64,000 nucleotides of DNA from Rhizobium tropici CIAT 899 (GTDB lineage: Bacteria; Pseudomonadota; Alphaproteobacteria; Rhizobiales; Rhizobiaceae): contig NC_020059.1 in NCBI RefSeq assembly GCF_000330885.1, positions 1,787,001-1,851,000 of the forward strand. Reading direction: 5' to 3'. This document shows positions 57,440-64,000 of the stretch, piece by piece. Below the pieces are notes generated by a model, which saw only the letters and a list, made by a program, of their open reading frames with translations, was not told the origin of the DNA and made no database searches. Each line of letters starts with the position of its first letter. Within the stretch, counting starts at the first letter, position 1. A program made the translations under genes and the position numbers.

Positions 57440-57680
57440 GGTTAATCTCCAATCCAATTCCACAGCCTAAGAGCTGCGGCAGCTTCGAATGAGACCGATC
57501 ACTTCAGCTGGGATGCGGTCTGACCATGAAAGTAGGAGACCGCATCGCGCTGCACTACACGCTGGTAATGAATTACATCATGCCATTTTTTGGATATATC
57601 GCTGTGATGATCCGCATGCATCTCTTGCCGCAAAACTGAGGAATGCAGCGAGTTTTCATTCCCGGAAATTGCATGGGAAG

Positions 57681-58712
57681 CTAGGCCGAAAGCTGCTGTT
57701 TGAGCTCGCCGAGGATGGTAATCAGCGTCTGCTTACGATCGAGATTATAGGCTTGCGACACGTTCAGCCGCTCTGTCGTCTCGGAATGCAAGCGTGCCAG
57801 CCTTTCGGCCGTCGAAATCGAGCCGTCAAGCGCTGCAGCGCGAGCGCGCTCGATGATGTCGTCGCCGATATGCGACAGAAAGAAGCCGAAGATCGTGTCG
57901 CTGTCCTTGCCGGAAAGCGCGTCAGCGAGCCGATGCATTGCCTTGCGTGCAGCAGGTCCGTCTGCCGAAAGCACCTGGCGGTAAGCTTCGATGATCTCGC
58001 CGCCGCCATAGTTCAGGAGCTTGAGCGCCTCGCTGACGCTGCCTTTGGCTGCTGAAAGCACGTCGTTCCCCTGCCCCGCCGGCACGCCAAGATTTTCGAG
58101 CGCCCGGCGCAAAGGCTCGTTTTCGAGCGGCGCGAGCTTCAGAGGCAGACAGCGCGAGCGTATCGTCGGCAAAAGCCGGCCTGGCGCATGCGACAGCACG
58201 AGGAACAAAGCGCGCTTCGGTGGCTCCTCTAGGATTTTCAGGATGGCGTTGGCCGCGCTTCGGTTGAGATCGTCGGCGGGATCGATGATGACGATGCGCC
58301 AGTTGCCGGTGCCCGATGTCTGCGAGAAGAATTTTCCGGCACGGCGCACTTCGTCGACGGTGATCGCGGATTTCATCTTGCCGGTCTTGTCGTCGACCGG
58401 CCGGCTCAAATGCAGCAGATTATGCGATGCTCCGCCGGAAATCTGCCGGCTGACGACGGATACCGGGTCGGGATCGCCGATCGTCTCCGGCGCAGATGCC
58501 GGATCGGGATGAGAGAGGACGTGATTGGCGAAACGGAAGGCGAGCGTCGCCTTGCCGATACCCTCAGGGCCTTCGATCAGCATGGCATGATGGCCCTTGC
58601 CGGAGCGATAGGATTGAGCGAGGAAAGCTTCGGCTTCTTGATGGCCGAACAGCTTCGTATTGTCCTGCGGAGGAATGGCGCCGTCGAGGACACCCGGTCG
58701 CTCGTCGCTCAT
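57681..58712 (-). CDS. holB: DNA polymerase III subunit delta'
   Basis: Clamp-loader subunit of the replicase. 343-aa AAA+ protein: P-loop GPEGIGKA at residues 48-55, [35 protein letters not shown] motif [14 protein letters not shown]. The four-Cys zinc module of E. coli delta' is not present. It overlaps the tmk stop by 4 bases (ATGA). In related genomes metG follows directly; here a 3.2-kb accessory block intervenes. Confidence 0.95.
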   Translation of the reverse strand: MSDERPGVLDGAIPPQDNTKLFGHQEAEAFLAQSYRSGKGHHAMLIEGPEGIGKATLAFRFANHVLSHPDPASAPETIGDPDPVSVVSRQISGGASHNLLHLSRPVDDKTGKMKSAITVDEVRRAGKFFSQTSGTGNWRIVIIDPADDLNRSAANAILKILEEPPKRALFLVLSHAPGRLLPTIRSRCLPLKLAPLENEPLRRALENLGVPAGQGNDVLSAAKGSVSEALKLLNYGGGEIIEAYRQVLSADGPAARKAMHRLADALSGKDSDTIFGFFLSHIGDDIIERARAAALDGSISTAERLARLHSETTERLNVSQAYNLDRKQTLITILGELKQQLSA

Positions 58713-59386
58713 TGCGCGGCTTCCGATCTGGCGACGATATTGGCAGCGCCGAGCCGCTTATCGACGATCCCGGCGATTTCAGCGGCGATCTCATCTTCCG
58801 GCTTCAGGGCGTCGATGACGTGGCAACGCTCGGGCTCGCGGGCGGCGATATCGAGGAACGCCTCGCGGCGCTTCTCGTGGGTCTGCATCTCTTCCTTCTC
58901 GAAGCGATCGGGTGCGGTTACTGCGGAGGCGCGCTTGCGTGCGCGCTCCAGACCGACTTCGGCGGGAATGTCGAGAATCAGCGTGCAATGCGGAATGACG
59001 CCGTTGACGGCAACCCTCTGCAGAGCCTCGATATAGTCAGGCTCGAGATTGCCCGTCACACCCTGATAGACGCGCGAGGAATCCATGAACCGATCGCAAA
59101 GGACGATGGTGCCGCGCGAAAGTGCCGGACGAATGACGTCCTCGACATGATCGTTGCGGGCAGCAGCGAAGAGAATCGCCTCCATGCGCGTGCCGAACAT
59201 TTCCGCAGCACCTGAAAGCAGGACGTGCCGTACCGCTTCCGCTCCCGGCGAGCCTCCGGGTTCGCGCGTTACCAGAACCTCATGGCCACGCTCGCGCAAC
59301 AGTTCAGCCAGGCGGCGAATCTGAGTGGACTTGCCGGCCCCCTCGCCGCCTTCGAAGCTTACGAATAATCCGTTTGCATCAGCCAA
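58709..59386 (-). CDS. tmk: thymidylate kinase
   Basis: Phosphorylates dTMP to dTDP. 225 aa, Walker [11 protein letters not shown] at residues 12-21, [32 protein letters not shown] (the DR motif), and the lid region [20 protein letters not shown]. The start appears to be TTG 59386 (AGGA about 9 nt upstream). Translationally coupled to holB. Confidence 0.96.
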   Translation of the reverse strand: MADANGLFVSFEGGEGAGKSTQIRRLAELLRERGHEVLVTREPGGSPGAEAVRHVLLSGAAEMFGTRMEAILFAAARNDHVEDVIRPALSRGTIVLCDRFMDSSRVYQGVTGNLEPDYIEALQRVAVNGVIPHCTLILDIPAEVGLERARKRASAVTAPDRFEKEEMQTHEKRREAFLDIAAREPERCHVIDALKPEDEIAAEIAGIVDKRLGAANIVARSEAAQ

Positions 59387-59539
59387 TGATCATGTCCTGC
59401 ACTTTTCGCGTGCCATTCGTGCGGCGTGCGATACGCATCCTGTTTAACCCAAGACATGCCCAGGTGGAACCGTGCATGTCCCGGTCTCCGCCACTCTATA
59501 TGGGGTGTGAACAGAGATTTCGCGAGCCTCGCGGCCCAC

Positions 59540-60751
59540 TCAGGCCGGCCAAGGCTTGTCCCACAGCCAGGAGAACAGCAGTGATTCGGTCAGTTCCATG
59601 AGGGCGTCGAAGGCACGGCGACCCAATGTGCCCTGCCCGACCGATTCTTTCGTGTAGAGTGGCAGCTCCCGTACCAAACGCGCGCCCAGGAACACGCGAA
59701 GGGTGCCGGCTTCGTAACCCGCAGCCACCGGTGCCGTCAGCGGCCAGCGATAGACGATGCGCGCCGAGAGCCGATCCGGCGTCTCGATCGGAACATAGAC
59801 GTCGACGGGTATTTTCGCCTGCAGGCCGACGGTAGAAGCAGCGCCGCCATAGACGCTGGCGTGGCCGATCACTTCGCCATCGGCGAAGATACGCTGGCTC
59901 TTGAAATTGCTGAGCCCCCATTCGAGGACGCGGCGCGTCTCCTCGATGCGTTCCTTGTCGCTCTTTAGGCCTCCCAGTGCCAGGAACAGCCGGCGTCCAT
60001 CGCGCTGAATGGACGCTACGATCGAAAAGCCCTCGCCTTCGGCAAAGCCAAGCCCCAGACCATCCACGCCGATATTGAGCAGAAGCATCGGGTTCTTGTT
60101 GCGCTGATAGATCTTGTTCCAGGTAAAGTCGGCCTGCCCGAAATACTTGTAGAGATCCGGGTGCTTTACCTGCAGGTCCTGAGCCAGCATGACCATCTCT
60201 CGCGCGGAAACCTTGCCGCCGGCATTGGGATCGTTGGCATCCGGCAGGCCGGTGGAATTGGTGAAGGTGGACCGGGACATGCCGATCTCGCGGGCGCGCG
60301 CCGTCATGCGCCGCGCGAATTCGCGTTCGCTGATGGACATGCCTTCCGCCAGAACGATACAAGCGTCGTTCGCCTGCTGCACGGCAATACCCTGGATCAG
60401 ATCACCGACGCGGATGCGCGATTTCAGAGCCGCGAACATCGTTGACGCACGCGAAGGAGCGCCACCCGTTCGCCAGGCATTTTCCGAGACGGGATATTCG
60501 GTATCCAGATTGATCTCACCTCGCCCGATCGCATCGAAAACGACATCCAGCGTCATCAACTTCGCAAGCGACGCAGGCGAAATCAGCTGATCCTCGTTTT
60601 TGGCAAGCAGGATAGTGCCAGTCGACGCCTCGATCATGAATGCCTGCGCGGCTTTCGTGTCGAAAGCGCCTGGTGCGGCCGGCTGCGCGAAGGCCGTGAC
60701 ATTCGCAAACCCGAGGAGAAAAAGGAACAAAAGAATCAAGCGCTTTGGCAT
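59540..60751 (-). CDS. D-alanyl-D-alanine carboxypeptidase-like protein with degenerate catalytic motifs
   Basis: A 403-aa secreted protein of the DacF/PBP5 fold with signal peptide MPKRLILLFLFLLGFANVTA. The SxxK motif is intact (S61-L-A-K64 in ISPASLAKLMT). The second motif, SxN, reads Q126-A-N128 (VQQANDAC). The third, KTG, reads G233-L-G235 (DGLGLGFAEGEGFSIV), so the essential Lys is missing. The C-terminal beta domain is present. It may be a non-catalytic wall-binding or regulatory protein, or use altered chemistry. It sits 70 bp downstream of rlpA and upstream of tmk; neighbours support a cell-wall role. Confidence 0.88.
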   Translation of the reverse strand: MPKRLILLFLFLLGFANVTAFAQPAAPGAFDTKAAQAFMIEASTGTILLAKNEDQLISPASLAKLMTLDVVFDAIGRGEINLDTEYPVSENAWRTGGAPSRASTMFAALKSRIRVGDLIQGIAVQQANDACIVLAEGMSISEREFARRMTARAREIGMSRSTFTNSTGLPDANDPNAGGKVSAREMVMLAQDLQVKHPDLYKYFGQADFTWNKIYQRNKNPMLLLNIGVDGLGLGFAEGEGFSIVASIQRDGRRLFLALGGLKSDKERIEETRRVLEWGLSNFKSQRIFADGEVIGHASVYGGAASTVGLQAKIPVDVYVPIETPDRLSARIVYRWPLTAPVAAGYEAGTLRVFLGARLVRELPLYTKESVGQGTLGRRAFDALMELTESLLFSWLWDKPWPA

Positions 60752-60821
60752 ATCGTCCCCTTCATCCGACCACCGGCTCGATTATTTTAGTGACCGGTTA
60801 AGATTCAGGCAATGACGCCGA

Positions 60822-61955
60822 TCAATCGACCTGCGTCGTACCCTGATGCTGGCGGCGATAGGACGACAGGATCGATTCCTGCGTGAGCCCGTCATTGCGA
60901 ACCATGACGGCATCGAAAGCGAGATCGACATAAACTGTTTTGACCGGCGCATTCTGATAGGCGGCGACAGCCGAACCCATCGATTGATCGTCAAGGCTTG
61001 CCAGTCGGGGCGTGAAATCCGGTCGCTCACGAGGAATCGGCCCGATTTGCGGCAGAACGATCATGACCGGTTCGGCGCTCTCGGCGGCAGGCATGGCGCC
61101 GCCGTTCCAGGTCATCGGCGGCGGATTGTTGCGCTTGTCGCCATTGTACGCAGGCTTCGGTGCATCGGCGAAGGCTGTTGCCGAATAGGGCGACTGGCGT
61201 GGGACGGGTGCGATCGCCGGTGCGGCTTCAAAGCTGCGCACCTGACGGCTGGGGCGCGTCGGTGTAGGGGTATACGAATCCGGCAGCTGATCCGCAGTCA
61301 TGCGGCCGGCAGAAGCCACCATCACGCCTGTTGCGATCTGGCCACCCGGGTTGATGCCGGGTAGACGCGACCCCTTCGGGATGTAGGAGGCCATCAGATA
61401 AGGCTCGTCATGACCGTCCATGCGGGCGCGGCCGACATATTGCACGCGTACGTCGCCGGTGCCGCTGTGCTGAAGGTCAAGCAGCTGTGCCGTCTTGTTC
61501 GAAAGGTCGATGATGCGGCCGGGATGGTATGGGCCGCGATCGTTGACGCGAACGATGATGGAGGAGCCGGTCTCGACGTTGGTGACGCGCGCATAGCTCG
61601 GCAGCGGGAAGGTCGGATGGGCGGCGGTCAGCGACTGCTGGTCGTAGACTTCGCCGTTGGCGGTCAGGCGGCCGTGAAAGGCCGAACCGTACCAGGAAGC
61701 GAGGCCGACCTTGTTATAGCCGAAATCTTCCTTGGGGTAATACCACTTGCCCTTCACCTGATAGGGATTGCCGACCATGAAGCGGCCGCCGCCCTTCGGC
61801 ACCGGGCCATTATTGACGACGCGAGGGCTCGCCTTCACGCCATATTCCTTCTCGGAGAAATATTCCTTGCCGTGCTGGCGCTTGCTGGGCACTTTCTGCG
61901 TCGTTCCGCAGGCCGTGATGGTTGCGCACATCAGTGAGAGAGCAAACCAACGCAT
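60822..61955 (-). CDS. rlpA: RlpA-family lytic transglycosylase-like lipoprotein
   Basis: A lipoprotein of about 377 aa with a double-psi beta-barrel (RlpA) domain: VGLASWYGSAFHGRLTANGE, VYDQQSLTAAHPTFPLPSYA, RVTNVETGSSIIVRVNDRGP and GRIIDLSNKTAQLLDL. In Pseudomonas RlpA cleaves naked glycans at the septum. ATG 61955 gives a compact lipoprotein signal (MRWFALSLMCATITAC, lipobox Cys16); the frame is open to 62015. The C-terminal half is Pro-rich; no SPOR domain is evident. Followed by the dac-like gene. Confidence 0.88.
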   Translation of the reverse strand: MRWFALSLMCATITACGTTQKVPSKRQHGKEYFSEKEYGVKASPRVVNNGPVPKGGGRFMVGNPYQVKGKWYYPKEDFGYNKVGLASWYGSAFHGRLTANGEVYDQQSLTAAHPTFPLPSYARVTNVETGSSIIVRVNDRGPYHPGRIIDLSNKTAQLLDLQHSGTGDVRVQYVGRARMDGHDEPYLMASYIPKGSRLPGINPGGQIATGVMVASAGRMTADQLPDSYTPTPTRPSRQVRSFEAAPAIAPVPRQSPYSATAFADAPKPAYNGDKRNNPPPMTWNGGAMPAAESAEPVMIVLPQIGPIPRERPDFTPRLASLDDQSMGSAVAAYQNAPVKTVYVDLAFDAVMVRNDGLTQESILSSYRRQHQGTTQVD

Positions 61956-62348
61956 GGCCGTTGTGTATGTCACCGCCCGATTTTCGAATGTCATCTGTCC
62001 CAAGCCGCTACTCATTACTTTGACGGAGGTCCACTACCGGTAGTCCCTCGTTCCGGTATCCTGCTACGCTCCAACCACCTAACGGTGCTTTAATCATGAT
62101 TGCAGTTTGTCCATTTTGCGATGCAAATTGAGCGCACCGAAGAAATTCCGAAGATCATGGTTAATACTCAGTAAAGCAATGCCGGCTTCAAGTAGTCTCG
62201 ATCAAAATCGTTTCGCTCCGGTAATGGACTGCTTTCTGATCGCCACCCGTCTGTCCGGATTGCAACAGTTGCTTTCGGTTTGTGATTGCGCTGGGATTTT
62301 GATGGACAGATTTGGAGCGGTTCTTTCAAGTGCTTGTATCAAGTCGCA
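61956..62348. other. spacer upstream of rlpA with no supported gene
   Basis: It holds the rlpA promoter region. A perfect 12-bp palindrome ACTACCGGTAGT lies at 62033-62044; otherwise nothing was recognised. Confidence 0.4.
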
Positions 62349-63245
62349 TCAGTAGTTCGTCGCGATAGATATCGCCGACTCTACCGCCCCGATAACGTGC
62401 TTCAGCTTGTCCGGGTTGCGGGTACAATAAATGGCGACGACTTTTTCCCGCTCGATCTGCAGCGCGGTGGTCTGCATGATGTTGCCGCCTTCTATCGTCA
62501 CGAAGCCGGGTAAGCCATCAATGATCGCATAATGGATCAGTTGCGAGGGCTGTGCCCGGAAGATTTGTGCCAGCTGCTCATGAAGCCGTAGGGTGGCAGG
62601 AAGCCCGATATGTGGTCGCAGCGATGTCGGCACCTTGCCGCCGCCGTCGGCATAGACAACGACATCCTCCGAAAGCAGGGCCTGAAGAGAGGCCATGTCA
62701 CCCGTTCTCGACGCAGTGAAGAAGGCAGTGGCAAACTTGAGCCCCTCTTCCTTGCCGATGGCGAAACGCGGCCGGGCCTCGGTGACATGCGCCCTCGCCC
62801 GACTTGCAAGCTTGCGGCAAGCGGCCGCTTCGCGACCGATCGCCAAGGAGACGTCGTCGAAATCCATGCCGAACACGTCATGCAGGAGAAAGGCGGCCCG
62901 CTCTAGCGGTGAAAGACGCTCCAGCGCCAGCATCAGCGGCATGGTTATATCGTCAGCGGCATCGCCGTCCTGCGGATCGAAAATCGGCTCGGGCAGCCAG
63001 GAACCCACATAGGATTCCCGGCGGCGGCGTGCCGATTTCAGCTCGTTCAGGCAAAGCCGGGTGACGATAGTCCGCAGGAACGCCGCCGGTTCGCGGACCG
63101 AGGCGCGATCGGTTGCCAGCCAGCGCAGCCAGCTATCCTGCACGATATCCTCGGCATCCGCGACCGATCCGAGCATTCTATAGGCAAGCCTGACAAGGCG
63201 CGGACGCAGTTCGGAGAAGATCGGGTCGGACGTCACCTCATTCAT
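62349..63245 (-). CDS. ECF RNA polymerase sigma factor, SigJ-like
   Basis: A 298-aa ECF sigma factor with a C-terminal SnoaL-like domain (SigJ / ECF41-type layout). Region 2: LRPRLVRLAYRMLGSVADAE, DIVQDSWLRWL. Region 4: LERLSPLERAAFLLHDVFGM, DFDDVSLAIGREAAACRKLA. The extension (GDMASLQALLSEDVVVYADG and so on) acts as a built-in regulator in this group instead of an anti-sigma. ATG 63245 overlaps the flavodoxin-like gene's stop by 8 bp, so the two are coupled; such sigma factors usually act on an adjacent oxidoreductase gene. Confidence 0.9.
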   Translation of the reverse strand: MNEVTSDPIFSELRPRLVRLAYRMLGSVADAEDIVQDSWLRWLATDRASVREPAAFLRTIVTRLCLNELKSARRRRESYVGSWLPEPIFDPQDGDAADDITMPLMLALERLSPLERAAFLLHDVFGMDFDDVSLAIGREAAACRKLASRARAHVTEARPRFAIGKEEGLKFATAFFTASRTGDMASLQALLSEDVVVYADGGGKVPTSLRPHIGLPATLRLHEQLAQIFRAQPSQLIHYAIIDGLPGFVTIEGGNIMQTTALQIEREKVVAIYCTRNPDKLKHVIGAVESAISIATNY

Positions 63246-63861
63246 TGGCCGCAAACTCGCGTGCGAATGGATTGGCCTCGCGGCCACGGGCGTACTGCAA
63301 CGCCGTCAGCGCCACCCGGCGGCCAAGATGGCGGGCCGTGGCGAGATCGGATGCGGGCGGCGCGGTCTCCGGACCTTCGTCCGTATTCGCCTGCGCTGCC
63401 GCGCCAAGCCAGAAGCCGAGGCGGTTCATGTCTTCTTCCGAGCCTGTCGAAGAGCAATTGGCCGGCGGCAGATCGAGACCGACCCAATGCATTCCATGCT
63501 GAGCTGCGAAGATTACCATCTGCATCAGCGTCGAAAGCTTGTCACCGGATCGTGACCCAGAGGTGGTGAAACCGGCCGCGATCTTGTCCCTCCACAAATA
63601 ACCCCTCGCAAGAACGGTCTGCGACGTCGCCTCCTGGAATGCTTTGAATGATGCAGAAACTGCGCCCATGTAGGTCGGCGAGCCAAAGATGATCGCCTGC
63701 GCCGCATTGAGATCACCCCAATGGTGCTCCACCCTGTCCACGGTCACGACTATCGCCTCCGCGCCGTCAACCTCTTCGACCCCTGCCCTGACGGCCTCGG
63801 CCTGCCGGCCGGTATGTCCGTAGCCGCTATGATACACGATTGCGATGCCCTGGCGGATCAT
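63238..63861 (-). CDS. flavodoxin-fold NAD(P)H-dependent oxidoreductase (WrbA-like)
   Basis: A 207-aa protein with an FMN-binding flavodoxin fold: GIAIVYHSGYGHTGRQAEAV, AQAIIFGSPTYMGAVSASFK, AAGFTTSGSRSGDKLSTLMQ, GMHWVGLDLP. Close to the WrbA/NADPH-dependent FMN reductase group. ATG 63861 has AAGGAG 6 nt upstream, better than ATG 63867 or the frame start at 63897. It lies directly upstream of, and overlaps, a SigJ-like sigma factor that is likely to control it. Confidence 0.88.
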   Translation of the reverse strand: MIRQGIAIVYHSGYGHTGRQAEAVRAGVEEVDGAEAIVVTVDRVEHHWGDLNAAQAIIFGSPTYMGAVSASFKAFQEATSQTVLARGYLWRDKIAAGFTTSGSRSGDKLSTLMQMVIFAAQHGMHWVGLDLPPANCSSTGSEEDMNRLGFWLGAAAQANTDEGPETAPPASDLATARHLGRRVALTALQYARGREANPFAREFAANE

Positions 63862-64000
63862 TGTCATCTCCTTCGAATTTAGTCTTGCGAAGGACATGAC
63901 AAGGCATGAGTGCGGATTGTGACGTGCCTGGATTTCACGAGAACGTAAAAATTGGGAACTGCCCGGCCTGAGAGGTAGGTGACGTTTCGTACCGGAGACA

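Noticed and set aside
62033..62044. Perfect palindrome ACTACCGGTAGT upstream of rlpA
   Set aside because: A single 12-bp palindrome without partner or spacing logic; too little to call an operator.

Overview
The window reads as a chromosomal segment of an alphaproteobacterium of the Rhizobium/Agrobacterium group. The evidence is the GC-rich coding sequence, rhizobial protein families (IalB-like protein, SleB-type hydrolase, DUF1127, DUF4864) and core-gene neighbourhoods (recG-sdhE-mfd, glnB-glnA, uvrA/ssb-marC-gyrA, coaD-ppi-ppi-queA-tgt, tmk-holB-metG-tatD). An alphaproteobacterial SOS box (GAAC-N7-GAAC) and a rhizobial Pho-box-like direct repeat support this. I cannot name the species. No rRNA, tRNA, CRISPR array, prophage or plasmid replication/transfer gene was recognised.

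Layout. 1-10.4 kb: the end of glmS, a DUF502 membrane protein, a secreted phytase-like protein behind a candidate Pho box, recG, and the translationally coupled sdhE-mfd pair. 10.4-16.3 kb: ubiA, a divergent RidA-like/TetR pair separated by three 26-bp tandem operator-like repeats, a FrnE-like DsbA-family protein, a family 5 solute-binding protein and an IalB-like protein. 16.4-20.6 kb: hspQ with a heat-shock-type promoter, the nitrogen genes glnB-glnA behind a -24/-12 promoter, and nnrD. 20.6-30.1 kb: DUF72, uvrA and ssb with an SOS box between them, a complete IS5-family element that has cut a foreign-looking AT-rich gene, marC and gyrA. 30.2-38.4 kb: an epimerase, three small membrane-protein genes, coaD, two cyclophilins, queA, tgt, a VOC protein, a SleB-like lipoprotein and DUF4864.

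38.5-51 kb is more accessory: a lone beta-ketoacyl synthase with an HxlR regulator, a GNAT, a frameshifted FMN reductase, a heterodimeric ABC exporter, a RibD-domain protein, a LysR/DUF1127 divergent pair with a perfect operator-like palindrome, a D,D-carboxypeptidase, a methyltransferase and an SRPBCC protein. 51-62 kb: a leftward housekeeping and envelope cluster (rlpA, a dac-like gene, tmk, holB, metG, tatD, MBL hydrolase, ybaK) interrupted between holB and metG by a TauE/LysR/NmrA block. 62.3-63.9 kb: a SigJ-type ECF sigma factor overlapping a flavodoxin-like gene.

Most of the window is ordinary core chromosome and I see no single large unknown system. The observations most worth checking are the triple 26-bp operator array between the RidA-like and tetR genes, a penicillin-binding-protein-like carboxypeptidase that has lost its KTG and SxN motifs, a tRNA-guanine transglycosylase lacking two of three zinc cysteines, the cluster of uncharacterised small membrane proteins, and several new candidate regulatory sites.
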